Shown: one piece after another, positions 39,879-48,616 of the stretch
Layout of the letters: each line of letters begins with the position of its first letter
Position numbering within the stretch: the first letter of the stretch is position 1
Source of the DNA: UBA1189 sp964570685
Lineage (GTDB): Bacteria; Bacteroidota; Bacteroidia; Bacteroidales; Bacteroidaceae
Direction of reading: 5' to 3'
DNA: 64,000 bases
NCBI GenBank assembly: GCA_964570685.1
Contig: CAZMZC010000001.1
Coordinates: 62,001-126,000 of the forward strand
Program-made: the position numbers and the translations under genes
Notes under the pieces: model-generated
The model's input: only the letters and a program-made list of their open reading frames with translations
Told to the model about the DNA's origin: nothing
Database searches by the model: none

Positions 39879-42065
39879 TCAGTTGGCCATTTCGCTGATG
39901 AACTTGATGCGTACCAAGCGAATTTCCTCTTCAGAGTAGTCATCGCCCAGCTCGTCGATAGCCTCATCGAGGTCGTCGGTTTCGGACTCCTTGAAATAGT
40001 CGTAGATGTCGTCTACCTTATCATCATCAATCACCTCCTCAAGGAAGTAGTCGATATTGAGCTTTGTGCCTGAGTACACGATGCTCTCTATCTCATCGAG
40101 CAGCTCTTCAAACTCTATGCCCTTGGCCAAAGCGATATCGTCCAGAGCCACTTTACGGTCGATGCTCTGTATGATGCTCACCTTCATCTGTGACTTCTTG
40201 ACCACGGTGCGCACACGTATATCCTCGGGACGTTCTATCTCGTTCTCCTCGACATGGCGACGTATGAGGTCCACAAACTCCTGACCATAGCGCTTGGCCT
40301 TGCCTTCACCCACACCCGGAACATTCTTCAGTTCGTCGATGGTGATAGGATACGTGGTAGCCATAGCCTCCAGCGAGGGATCCTGGAAGATGACATAAGG
40401 CGGAAGGTTATGCTTCTTCGATACCTTCTTGCGCAAATCCTTGAGCATAGAGAACAGGGCAGGGTCAACCACCACGGTGCCTCCACCTCTCATCGGAGCC
40501 TCTTCGTTCTCCTCCTCGTCAAAGTCGCGGTCCTCGACAATCTTGAATGACTTGGGGCTCTTGAGATACTTCTTGCCTGCGGCAGTAATCTTTATGAGGC
40601 CATAGTTCTCCACATCTTTTTCTATGAACCCTGCAATGAGCGCTTGGCGCACCACAGCGTTCCACGTTTTCTCATCATCACCAGCACCAGTGCCAAAGGT
40701 CTCCAGTTCATCATGCTCGTGAGCCACAATCTCCGTGGTCTCCTTGCCGAGAATGACGTTGATAATATATTCTGACTTGAAGTTCTCCTTCACGGCAATC
40801 ACCGTTTCCAGGAGCGTACATAATAGTTCTTGAGCTTCCACTTGTTTCTTTGGGTTTAAACAGTTATCACAATTTCCACAATTCTCCTCTTCGTACGTTT
40901 CACCAAAATAGTGGAGCAGCAGCTTACGGCGGCACACCGAGGACTCGCAATATGCGGTAGTCTCTTGCAACAGTTGCCTGCCTATATCCTGTTCTGCTAT
41001 AGGTTTCCCTTCGAGGAATTTCTCCAGTTTATGTAAATCTTTATTACTATAGAATGCTATGCATCTTCCTTCGCCTCCGTCACGCCCGCCTCGGCCTGTC
41101 TCCTGGTAATACCCTTCGAGGCTCTTGGGTATGTCGTAATGGATGACGTAGCGCACGTCAGGCTTGTCGATACCCATACCGAAGGCTATGGTGGCAACAA
41201 TGACATCGATGCGCTCCATGATGAAGTCGTCCTGCGTCTGCGAGCGCACTACCGAGTCCATTCCAGCATGGTAGGCTGCAGCAGAGATATCGTTGGCTTT
41301 AAGCACCTCGGCCAGCTCCTCCACCTTCTTGCGACTCAAGCAATAGATGATACCCGACTTGCCCTCGTGGCCCTTGATGAAGCGAACGATGTCGTGGTCC
41401 ACATTCTTTGTCTTGGGGCGTACCTCATAATAAAGGTTGGAGCGATTGAACGAAGAGCAATACTCCCGGGCATTCATGATACCGAGACTCTTCTTGATGT
41501 CGTCGCGCACCTTATGCGTAGCCGTCGCCGTAAGTGCAATAATGGGCGCACGGCATATGTCATTGATGATGGGGCGTATCTTGCGGTACTCGGGACGGAA
41601 GTCGTGGCCCCATTCAGAGATACAGTGCGCCTCGTCAATAGCATAGAACGAAATCTTCACCGTACGCAGGAACTCTACGTTCTCCTCCTTCGTGAGCGAC
41701 TCGGGAGCCACATACAGCAACTTCGTCTTGCCCGACACAATATCGGCCTTCACCTGATCAATGGCCGATTTGTTGAGCGACGAGTTGATAAAATGTGCTA
41801 TACCATCCTCCTCGCTATAGTTACGGATAGCATCCACCTGATTCTTCATCAGCGCAATGAGTGGAGAGATTACAACCGCCGTGCCCTCCATGATAAGCGA
41901 GGGCAACTGATAGCACAGCGACTTACCACCGCCGGTAGGCATCAGTACAAACGTGTCGTTCCCCGCAAGCAGATTGCGAATAATGGCCTCTTGGTCACCT
42001 TTGAACTTATCGAATCCAAAGTGCGTCTTAAGGACTTCCGAAAGGTCTATCTTTGCTGTATCCAT
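39879..42065 (-). CDS. recQ: ATP-dependent DNA helicase RecQ
   Basis: 728-residue 3'-5' DNA helicase for recombination and fork repair. Helicase core: MPTGGGKS (Walker A, residues 42-49), IDEAHCISEWGHDF (motif II and aromatic loop), then IAFGMGIDKPDVRYV and QETGRGGRDG. Zinc-binding RecQ-Ct with Cys ligands (CESSVCRRKLLLHYF and CGNCDNC), winged helix, HRDC domain (about 535-610, LPPYVIFQDPSLEAMA...), and an acidic C-terminal extension of about 100 residues. Complete. Its own promoter lies at 42122-42154, so it can be transcribed apart from clpX. Confidence 0.95.
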   Translation of the reverse strand: MDTAKIDLSEVLKTHFGFDKFKGDQEAIIRNLLAGNDTFVLMPTGGGKSLCYQLPSLIMEGTAVVISPLIALMKNQVDAIRNYSEEDGIAHFINSSLNKSAIDQVKADIVSGKTKLLYVAPESLTKEENVEFLRTVKISFYAIDEAHCISEWGHDFRPEYRKIRPIINDICRAPIIALTATATHKVRDDIKKSLGIMNAREYCSSFNRSNLYYEVRPKTKNVDHDIVRFIKGHEGKSGIIYCLSRKKVEELAEVLKANDISAAAYHAGMDSVVRSQTQDDFIMERIDVIVATIAFGMGIDKPDVRYVIHYDIPKSLEGYYQETGRGGRDGGEGRCIAFYSNKDLHKLEKFLEGKPIAEQDIGRQLLQETTAYCESSVCRRKLLLHYFGETYEEENCGNCDNCLNPKKQVEAQELLCTLLETVIAVKENFKSEYIINVILGKETTEIVAHEHDELETFGTGAGDDEKTWNAVVRQALIAGFIEKDVENYGLIKITAAGKKYLKSPKSFKIVEDRDFDEEENEEAPMRGGGTVVVDPALFSMLKDLRKKVSKKHNLPPYVIFQDPSLEAMATTYPITIDELKNVPGVGEGKAKRYGQEFVDLIRRHVEENEIERPEDIRVRTVVKKSQMKVSIIQSIDRKVALDDIALAKGIEFEELLDEIESIVYSGTKLNIDYFLEEVIDDDKVDDIYDYFKESETDDLDEAIDELGDDYSEEEIRLVRIKFISEMAN

Positions 42066-42121
42066 AACTTTACATACCTCTTATCGGAGGTTTTCCAGCA
42101 AACCCTCGATGAGGAGTAACA

Positions 42122-42154
42122 CAAAGTTAGCAACAAGTTATTGAAATATGCAAA
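42122..42154 (-). promoter_or_regulatory. recQ promoter
   Basis: Minus strand TTTG (42151-42154), 21 bases, TAACTTTG (42122-42129). Confidence 0.7.
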
Positions 42155-42157
42155 CAT

Positions 42158-42200
42158 TTGCGCAACTTTTTTATTCGTCACATAAAAAAAAGTTGCGCAA
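42158..42200. terminator. Inverted repeat between clpX and recQ
   Basis: TTGCGCAACTTTTTT / AAAAAAGTTGCGCAA, perfect 15-bp stem with a 13-base loop, 25 bases after the clpX stop. The A/T run is part of the stem, so it works as a terminator only if read as a GC-poor hairpin. Confidence 0.6.
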
Positions 42201-42224
42201 TGATAGATTTAGGCACCGCCTATA

Positions 42225-43472
42225 CTACTCTCCTGCTTGCAAGCGGCCGAGGTTCGATTTCTCCATCTGGCTGCGGGCATAGTCGAGGGTAACCTCGAAG
42301 TGCTTGTCGCCACGCGTGGGGATATCGAACATGGCATCCATCATGATGCTCTCCACGATGCTACGCAGACCACGGGCACCGAGCTTGAATTCGATGGCTT
42401 TGTCTACAATATACTCATACACCTCGGGGGCGAAGGTCAGCTCCACGCCATCCATCTCGAAGAGCTTGATGTATTGCTTCACGATGGCATTCTTCGGTTC
42501 GGTGAGGATAGCCAGCAGCGCCTCGCGTGACAGGGGGTTGAGGTAGGTAAGCACCGGCATACGGCCGATAATCTCGGGGATGAGGCCAAAGCTCTTGAGG
42601 TCTTGCGGCGAGATGTACTGCATCATGTTCTCCTTGTCGATGCGGAGCGTGTTCTGCACCGAACCATAGCCCACCACGTGAGTATTGAGACGCTGGGCAA
42701 TCTTCTTCTCTATGCCGTCGAACGCTCCACCGCAGATAAAGAGGATGTTCTTCGTGTCCACGGCAATCATTTTCTGCTCGGGATGCTTGCGACCGCCCTG
42801 AGGAGGTACGTTGACCACAGAGCCTTCGAGCAGTTTGAGCAGACCTTGCTGCACACCCTCACCGCTCACGTCGCGGGTGATGGAGGGATTGTCGCTCTTG
42901 CGAGCTATCTTGTCTATCTCATCGATGAACACGATACCTTTCTCGGCGGCCTTCACGTCATAGTCGGCCACCTGGAGCAATCGAGTAAGGATACTCTCGA
43001 TGTCTTCACCCACATAGCCCGCCTCGGTGAGCACCGTGGCATCCACGATGGTGAAGGGCACCTTCAGCAGTTTGGCGATGGTGCGTGCCAGCAGTGTCTT
43101 GCCCGTACCTGTGCTGCCCACGATGATGATGTTGCTCTTCTCTATCTCCACATCGTCGGCCTTGTCCTCCTGCATGAGGCGCTTGTAATGGTTATACACC
43201 GATACCGACAGGTATCGCTTGGCATCGTCCTGACCGATGACATACTGGTCGAGGAATGCCTTTATCTCTTGGGGCTTGGGCAGCTCGCTCATGTCGAGGT
43301 CGCCAGCCTTGCCACCCTTCTTCTTGTTGTGTTGCATCGCTTCGCGCACAATCTCATGAGCCTGCTCGGCACATTCGTTGCAGATGTACCCGTTGATGCC
43401 AGAGATGAGCACGCCCACCTCAGTATCAGGACGTCCGCAAAAGCTGCAGTGTTGTCGTTGTTGCTTTGCCAT
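42225..43472 (-). CDS. clpX: ClpX, ATPase subunit of the ClpXP protease
   Basis: 415-residue AAA+ unfoldase that feeds substrates to ClpP. Zinc-binding N-domain with CSFCGRPDTEV and CNECAEQ; Walker A GSTGTGKT; Walker B FIDEIDKIA; the ISGEGVQQGLLKLLEG-like segment (RDVSGEGVQQGLLKLLEG); sensor region GARGLRSIVE. Full length. Its start codon shares one base with the clpP stop, so the two are coupled. Confidence 0.97.
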   Translation of the reverse strand: MAKQQRQHCSFCGRPDTEVGVLISGINGYICNECAEQAHEIVREAMQHNKKKGGKAGDLDMSELPKPQEIKAFLDQYVIGQDDAKRYLSVSVYNHYKRLMQEDKADDVEIEKSNIIIVGSTGTGKTLLARTIAKLLKVPFTIVDATVLTEAGYVGEDIESILTRLLQVADYDVKAAEKGIVFIDEIDKIARKSDNPSITRDVSGEGVQQGLLKLLEGSVVNVPPQGGRKHPEQKMIAVDTKNILFICGGAFDGIEKKIAQRLNTHVVGYGSVQNTLRIDKENMMQYISPQDLKSFGLIPEIIGRMPVLTYLNPLSREALLAILTEPKNAIVKQYIKLFEMDGVELTFAPEVYEYIVDKAIEFKLGARGLRSIVESIMMDAMFDIPTRGDKHFEVTLDYARSQMEKSNLGRLQAGE

Positions 43473-44134
43473 TATTTCCTTACCAGCACCTGATCAATCA
43501 TTCCATATTCCTTGGCCTCCTGGGCTGTCATCCAGTAGTCGCGGTCGCTATCGGCCCACACCTTATCGAAGGGAGTGTGCGAGTGGTCGGCGATGATGGT
43601 GTAGAGCTCCTTCTTGAGCTTCTGTATCTCACGAGCCGTAATCTCGATGTCGCTGGCCTGACCCTGCACACCGCCGAGGGGCTGGTGTATCATCACACGG
43701 CTATGGGTGAGCGCCGAGCGCTTGCCCTCAGCTCCTGCCACAAGCAACACGGCAGCCATGCTGGCAGCCATACCGGTGCAGATGGTAGCCACATCGCTGC
43801 TGATAAACTGCATGGTGTCGTAGATACCCAGTCCGGCATATACCGAACCGCCGGGCGAGTTGATATAGATGGAGATGTCCTTGCCATTGTCTACCGAGTC
43901 GAGGTAGAGGAGCTGGGCCTGCAGAGTGTTGGCGGTGTAGTCGTCAATCTGCGTACCGAGGAAGATGATGCGGTCCATCATCAGGCGTGAGAACACGTCC
44001 ATCTGTGTCACATTGAGCTGACGCTCTTCGAGGATATAGGGGTTGAGGTACTGGCTCTGGGCCTTGAGTACATCGTCGAGCACCATACTGTTCATGCCAA
44101 GGTGCTTGGTGGCGTATTTCTTGAAATCGTTCAT
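43472..44134 (-). CDS. clpP: ClpP, proteolytic subunit
   Basis: 220-residue serine protease that forms the double-ring chamber used by ClpX. Catalytic Ser125 (in GMAASMAAVL), His150 (in SRVMIHQP) and the later Asp are in place; the handle region and IYINSPGGSVYAG are standard. Gene order tig-clpP-clpX is classic. A likely promoter lies at 44193-44221, inside a heptamer repeat. Confidence 0.96.
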   Translation of the reverse strand: MNDFKKYATKHLGMNSMVLDDVLKAQSQYLNPYILEERQLNVTQMDVFSRLMMDRIIFLGTQIDDYTANTLQAQLLYLDSVDNGKDISIYINSPGGSVYAGLGIYDTMQFISSDVATICTGMAASMAAVLLVAGAEGKRSALTHSRVMIHQPLGGVQGQASDIEITAREIQKLKKELYTIIADHSHTPFDKVWADSDRDYWMTAQEAKEYGMIDQVLVRK

Positions 44135-44192
44135 GTCTATAAATTCTGAATGGTGAATGGTGAATTCTGAATTGTCAAAAACCGTGCCAAAT

Positions 44193-44221
44193 CAAAACTA
44201 TGCCCAATTGTCAATTGTCAA
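44193..44221 (-). promoter_or_regulatory. Likely clpP promoter
   Basis: Minus strand TTG (44219-44221), 18 bases, TAGTTTTG (44193-44200). The -33 box falls inside the (CAATTGT) heptamer repeat. Confidence 0.45.
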
Positions 44222-44237
44222 CTGTCAATTATCAATT
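44204..44237. repeat. Heptamer tandem repeat (CAATTGT)n
   Basis: About 4.7 copies of a 7-bp unit CAATTGT/CAACTGT/CAATTAT in the clpP upstream region. The same unit, inverted (AATTGAC), occurs inside the M6 protease gene at 51005-51036. Confidence 0.85.
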
Positions 44238-44239
44238 AA

Positions 44240-44274
44240 AAAAGACGGCTTGGCCTACGCCAAACCGTCTTTTC
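44240..44274 (-). terminator. Hairpin terminator between tig and clpP
   Basis: AAAAGACGG-TTTGGC / GCCAAG-CCGTCTTTTTT on the minus strand, one mismatch, ending in a T run. Confidence 0.75.
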
Positions 44275-44315
44275 CTATATTATAACAAGTTTCGTAGGCG
44301 AAACGTTCTGCCGTA

Positions 44316-44499
44316 AGAACCTATTTGAATTTTATTTCGAGTTTATCTGAGAGAGATTTTTGAGTAGATTTGCACTCTCGGAATGCAGCAAATAGTGGTC
44401 TATTTGCAAAGCGCGAGAGGGTAAATATGCCAAAAATGGCCTCAGATAATCCGAAAAGTTCATAAACCACCTATCTACGGTAAAATTCAAATGGGTTCT
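44316..44499. mobile_element. MITE-like fold-back element (184 bp)
   Basis: Terminal inverted repeats AGAACC(T/C)ATTTGAATTTTA (44316-44334 and 44481-44499, one mismatch in 19). The inside is also self-complementary (TTATCTGAG/CTCAGATAA, CTCTCG/CGAGAG, ATTTTTG/CAAAAAT), so the whole element is one long imperfect palindrome with no ORF. It ends 5 bases from the tig stop. No clear target-site duplication was seen. Confidence 0.75.
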
Positions 44500-44504
44500 T
44501 TGGA

Positions 44505-45860
44505 TTATTCAAACATCTTGTTGAACTCCTCGAGGCTTACGCTCTTCTCGTCGAGCTTCACCACCTGCTTCAGGGCAGCAGCGAGGCGCACTTCGACGGC
44601 GCGGTTCACGAGGTTCTCCATGTTCTCCTTCTTCTTCATTGTCTCGGCAGCGTAGTTGGCGAGTACGTCATCGGGCACATTGGTCATGCCATACTGGGCA
44701 AACTGTGCACGTACGCTCTCCTTGGCCTGCTCCACGAGGTCTTTCTCCTCAATCTTGATGCCAGCCTGCTCCACGAGCTGCTCCTTCACGAGGTGCCATG
44801 AGAGCTCCTTCACGGTGTTGGCATAGTGCTCGTTCACATACTCCTCGCCCTTGTCGGGGTTGTTGATGTGCATGATGCGCTTGAGCACGTCATCGGCAAA
44901 CTTGAGCTCGCCGATGCGACCCATCAGGTATTCGCGTACGTCGATGAGGAACTTATAGTCGCTCTCGGGCACGAACTGGCGGGTGAGGTCCTCCTTCACG
45001 CGAGCGCGGAACTCCTCCTCGGTGCTTACGGCACCCTCGCCATATACCTGGTCGAAGATCTCCTGGTTGAGGTCACCGGGCACGTAGCGTGTGATTTCGC
45101 TGATTTGGTAGCTGAAGTTACCGGTTACGTTAGCGGCCTCCTCCTTGCTGATCTTGAGCAGTGAAGCGAACTCAACCTCGTTGCCCTCGTAAGCCTCGCG
45201 GGGGTTGATGGTGATGACGTCGCCCACCTTGGTGCCCTCGAAGAGAGCAGCCTGAGCAGCATTCTTCATATACTTGGGCAGTACTACTGCGTCCTCAGCC
45301 TGGATGCCACCCTCTACGGTGTTGCCAGCCTCGTCGAGCTGACACATCAGACCCTTCACCATGTCATTGTCGGCATACTCCTCTACCTTCTCGTAGCGGC
45401 CGTTGCGCTGGGCATACATATTTACCTGACCGTCTACCATCTCGTCCGATACGGTGATGGTGTAGTAAGGAATGGTGTCCTTATCGGTAAGTGTAGCGTC
45501 GAACTTGGGAGCGAGTGCGATGTCGTAGAGGAACTCGAGCTCTTCCATCGTATCGAAGTCGATGGTCTTCTGCTGGTCCTCGTTGGGCAGAGGCTCGCCG
45601 AGCATATCCACCTTGTTCTCCTTGAGGTAGCCATATACAGCCTCCTGCAACATCTTGTTGATTTCCTCAGCCTTGATAGCCGAGCCGTATTGCTTCTTGA
45701 TGAGGCCCATGGGCACCATGCCGGGGCGGAAGCCAGGCATATTGGCCTTCTGACGGAAGGTCTTCAATGCTTTCTCAACTTTGGGTTCATAGTCAGCCTT
45801 GGCCAACTTTACGGTGAGCATACCTTTCACTTCGCTCACGTTTTGCAATGTAATCTCCAT
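44505..45860 (-). CDS. tig: Trigger factor (ribosome-associated chaperone)
   Basis: 451-residue cytosolic chaperone. N-terminal ribosome-binding domain (about 1-115) with the signature GFRPGMVPMGLIKKQYG; middle FKBP-like domain (about 155-245); long helical C-terminal arms, ending LDEKSVSLEEFNKMFE. The PPIase region is divergent, as is usual in Bacteroidota. The promoter comes from a dispersed 91-bp repeat directly upstream. Confidence 0.94.
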   Translation of the reverse strand: MEITLQNVSEVKGMLTVKLAKADYEPKVEKALKTFRQKANMPGFRPGMVPMGLIKKQYGSAIKAEEINKMLQEAVYGYLKENKVDMLGEPLPNEDQQKTIDFDTMEELEFLYDIALAPKFDATLTDKDTIPYYTITVSDEMVDGQVNMYAQRNGRYEKVEEYADNDMVKGLMCQLDEAGNTVEGGIQAEDAVVLPKYMKNAAQAALFEGTKVGDVITINPREAYEGNEVEFASLLKISKEEAANVTGNFSYQISEITRYVPGDLNQEIFDQVYGEGAVSTEEEFRARVKEDLTRQFVPESDYKFLIDVREYLMGRIGELKFADDVLKRIMHINNPDKGEEYVNEHYANTVKELSWHLVKEQLVEQAGIKIEEKDLVEQAKESVRAQFAQYGMTNVPDDVLANYAAETMKKKENMENLVNRAVEVRLAAALKQVVKLDEKSVSLEEFNKMFE

Positions 45861-45902
45861 TATCTTATACTTATATATTTGTATCCAAATTCGTTTCAGC
45901 CT

Positions 45903-45993
45903 GCAAAATTAGTGCAAACCGAACGAAAAAGCAAGTTTACTTGCATTTTTCTGAGGTGCAGCCTAATTTCTGGCCTGCGTAGCAGGACTAAAG
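45903..45993. repeat. 91-bp dispersed repeat carrying the tig promoter
   Basis: Second copy of the element at 26021-26111. It provides on the minus strand TTG (45932-45934), 20 bases, TAATTTTG (45904-45911), oriented into tig. A small hairpin CCTGCGTAGCAGG lies at its far end. Confidence 0.82.
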
Positions 45994-46031
45994 GTACAAC
46001 AAGCCGAGCGGAGAACAAAATAATTTCGATT

Positions 46032-46102
46032 ATTTTTTATCCCGAGGCGCAGTGTACCTTCTGTGACAAAGTCACTAAAATTAGTGCAAACCGAACGAAA
46101 AA
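46032..46102. repeat. Partial third copy of the 91-bp repeat
   Basis: CCCGAGGCGCAG ... CTGTGACAAAGTCACTAAA resembles the second half of the repeat; then AAAATTAGTGCAAACCG (46077 on) restarts the first half. The -7 box has lost its terminal G, so the promoter is probably dead. This and the copy at 45903 fill most of the 303-base gap between tig and the small peptide gene. Confidence 0.65.
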
Positions 46103-46128
46103 GGTGTGCCAAGCATTATCGGCACACC
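46103..46128 (-). terminator. Terminator after the small peptide gene
   Basis: GGTGTGCC / GGCACACC, 8-bp perfect stem with a 10-base loop, followed on the minus strand by TTTTTCG. Confidence 0.8.
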
Positions 46129-46163
46129 CTCCTCCTATATATTATAGAATAGGGGAAATCAGA

Positions 46164-46325
46164 TTAGCGCTCCCACAGGTCGCCCCACGAGCCACGACGG
46201 CCACGAGAGCTGGTGGTTACCTCATCCTGACCATCTTCATTAACACCAAAACTTGTAGCGATCATTGCTTCTGTCTCTACATTCATTACCTCCATCTCGG
46301 GAGTGATATATACTTTCTTGTTCAT
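46164..46325 (-). CDS. Small 53-residue peptide of the 'MKKxYxxPxxxV' type
   Basis: Starts MNKKVYITPEMEVMNVETEA and ends RGRRGSWGDLWER. The pattern (basic start, YITPEMEV strand, middle with small polar residues, Arg-rich then acidic/aromatic end) resembles very short proteins often encoded downstream of exported proteins in Prevotella and Bacteroides; I know no function. There is no signal peptide or membrane span. It lies 103 bases after the Big_2 protein gene, is closed by a strong terminator, and has no other overlapping candidate gene. The start is the only in-frame ATG before an upstream stop. It could be a precursor peptide or a small regulator. Confidence 0.65.
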   Translation of the reverse strand: MNKKVYITPEMEVMNVETEAMIATSFGVNEDGQDEVTTSSRGRRGSWGDLWER

Positions 46326-46340
46326 AGTCTTAACGTATTA

Positions 46341-46390
46341 TTAAAGGTTATTAAAGAAATTAAAGGCTACTAAAGTAGGCTAAAGTAGCC
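46341..46390. repeat. 10-bp phased TAAAG repeat
   Basis: TTAAAG or TAAAG recurs at near 10-base spacing five times, ending in a GGCTACT / AGTAGCC stem. It lies in the leader of the small peptide gene. Confidence 0.6.
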
Positions 46391-46428
46391 CATTAATTCT
46401 ATTCGATTCTTAACTTCTAATTCAAAAT

Positions 46429-48339
46429 TTAGCGAATTACTTTCTTGCCGTTCACAATGTAGATACCCTTCTCCATCTTCTCTACGCGGCGTCCTGCGAG
46501 GTCGTAGATTACGGTAGCGGGCTGCACGTCGAGGTCGGCGGCAGTGATTTCTGTGGTTTCATCGCCACGTGTGATGCGCAGAGCTACAGCAGCTGCATCT
46601 ACAGGTGCAGTGAAGTATGCGCGGTAGGGCAGTACGGTGAGGGTCTTGTTGGCCTTTACAATCTTGTTCTGATCAGCCACGTAGCCATAATACTTGTTTT
46701 CAGCACCTGCGGTAGCGATGCTCTGGTTGGTGAACGAGCCCTTCATGGTCCAGTTACCTACAGTCACGTCATTGATGGCGGCAGACACTACGGTAGCACC
46801 ACCAGTGATGGCAACATTCTCTCCCTTCAAGCAGTAGATGTACGGAGTGTTGGCAGCGGGAGCGGTTTCCTCTACGAAGTTGATAGCATCAGTGCCTGCG
46901 CTCTCCATCTTAAAGAAAGTATAGTTCTCCAAGCTGGTTGCATCGGGAGTGAAGGGGAGGCAGATGGTGCCATAAGCGCCTTCTGCGATAGTGCGGGTGT
47001 AGGTGGCGCTGCTATAAGCGTCATATTCGGGAGCAAAATCCTCACCTTCGGCGATTGCGAGTTCACGAGCATCCTCTGAAGTGATGGAATAGATTGTGTA
47101 ATAACGCATCAAATTCAAAGCTAAAGCACCATCTGCAGTCATCACATATACGTATATCGTTCCGTTGTCTGCTGTTGTTTGAGACAATAGGGCTGCCCCC
47201 CCTTTAAGCGTCAAACGATCATCACTAGTAGCATCGGTATTGTCTTTTGTAGAGACCACTACGGTCACTATCTGTCCAGCCTTCAGGTTGAGCACAGCGA
47301 TATTACGTCCTCCGCCATTACCATTGTAAAAGCCACCCGACTTATAGAGTTGCCATTTATCAGCTCCTTGCAAGGCCAATCCTTCAAATTCTCCGATAGC
47401 ATAGTTGCAATCAACACCGCCCACTCTTATGGTGTTTTGAGCATAACCGTAACCTATCCCATCGGCATACATGTCCGCGAAATCCCAAGATGTCTTAGGA
47501 TTTTTCTCTATCACCGTAATTACGCAAGTTGCAGTAAACCCATTGGCCTGAGCAGTAATGGTCGCTTCACCAGCAGCAACACCCGTAATCTGACCATCCT
47601 TTACTGTAGCAATGCTTTCATCTGAACTTGTCCATGTAACAGTCTTGTCTGTGGCATTATCAGGAGCGACAGTGGCAGTAAGGAGATTCATTACCATACC
47701 TTCTGTAATTTCAGCAGTACTCTTGTCAAGGGTAATTCCAGTTACAGGGACATTAGCACCTGTTTTGATTATTGCTTGGGGATTCTTGATGTAACCACCA
47801 GCGGCTGCTGTTTCATATACAAGAAGAGTTACGACCTTATCATCGTCATTCTTGATTACATCATAAATATCAAACGTCTTTGTTTCAAATGTTGTTGCAG
47901 ACTTTGTTGATGTCCATTGCATATCACCAAAAGTCGTGATAGTCTTATCTGCAGACTCATAAGTCATGTCTGCACTCCAAACTGAGCTATTGTAGCCAAG
48001 TCCCCAACCTGTTGTGCGCTTGCCGTCAGTTGAGCCAGAGACCTCAACGGTCAATGTCGCGCCAATAACATTTCCTTCAATACCTGAGGCATCAACCTGA
48101 ATATAGGTAATATAGTTGACACCCCAACCTGAGTTAGCAAACCCTACTGAACCGTCGCTAGATATTTTATTATATCCAGAACGAGCAGTTTCACCCGCAG
48201 CAATTTCACCCATAGCTGTCGAAACATTGCTGCCGTCAACATACGTCATCTTTACCACAGCTTCTGTTTCAATTTCATCTTGTGCCATCGCGCCCACCGC
48301 CACGAGTAGCACCATTAAAAAAGAAGTAATTTTTTTCAT
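46429..48339 (-). CDS. Secreted Big_2 (Ig-like) domain protein with T9SS-type tail
   Basis: 636 residues. Signal peptide MKKITSFLMVLLVAVGAMAQ; an N-terminal beta-rich domain (about 25-190) of the kind seen in DNRLRE-like adhesive proteins; a clear Big_2 domain (about 200-280) with VTGITLDKSTAEITEG, TWTSSDESIATV and TGVAAGEATITA; a carbohydrate-binding-like region (about 290-420); an unclassified beta-rich part; and the tail IYDLAGRRVEKMEKGIYIV. It is probably a surface or secreted binding protein without visible catalytic motifs. A -7 box TACTTTTG lies at 48438-48445. Followed by the small peptide gene. Confidence 0.82.
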   Translation of the reverse strand: MKKITSFLMVLLVAVGAMAQDEIETEAVVKMTYVDGSNVSTAMGEIAAGETARSGYNKISSDGSVGFANSGWGVNYITYIQVDASGIEGNVIGATLTVEVSGSTDGKRTTGWGLGYNSSVWSADMTYESADKTITTFGDMQWTSTKSATTFETKTFDIYDVIKNDDDKVVTLLVYETAAAGGYIKNPQAIIKTGANVPVTGITLDKSTAEITEGMVMNLLTATVAPDNATDKTVTWTSSDESIATVKDGQITGVAAGEATITAQANGFTATCVITVIEKNPKTSWDFADMYADGIGYGYAQNTIRVGGVDCNYAIGEFEGLALQGADKWQLYKSGGFYNGNGGGRNIAVLNLKAGQIVTVVVSTKDNTDATSDDRLTLKGGAALLSQTTADNGTIYVYVMTADGALALNLMRYYTIYSITSEDARELAIAEGEDFAPEYDAYSSATYTRTIAEGAYGTICLPFTPDATSLENYTFFKMESAGTDAINFVEETAPAANTPYIYCLKGENVAITGGATVVSAAINDVTVGNWTMKGSFTNQSIATAGAENKYYGYVADQNKIVKANKTLTVLPYRAYFTAPVDAAAVALRITRGDETTEITAADLDVQPATVIYDLAGRRVEKMEKGIYIVNGKKVIR

Positions 48340-48437
48340 GTTGTTTTGTTGTTAGTTAATGATTATTGATATGTGTTTTTACTGTCTCGTTCTACCCCTT
48401 TTTGCTAAGCAAAGTTTTCAAAAAGCATAATACAACG

Positions 48438-48445
48438 CAAAAGTA
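48438..48445 (-). promoter_or_regulatory. -7 box of the Big_2 protein gene
   Basis: TACTTTTG on the minus strand, full match; 98 bases before the start. The -33 box is unclear. A C8 run (48464-48471) lies just upstream. Confidence 0.5.
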
Positions 48446-48616
48446 GTGAAAAAGCAAAAATTACCCCCCCCGAAAAGTTAAATGATGTTAAACAATGCAA
48501 GCAAACATTGAAAATCAGAAGAAAAGCAGTGGGGGCCGATGCCGCGAATGCTATCAAGCCCTATGCAAGGCACTAAATATGGGTGCTATGGCCTACTAAG
48601 CTTTTGCTGTATGGGA

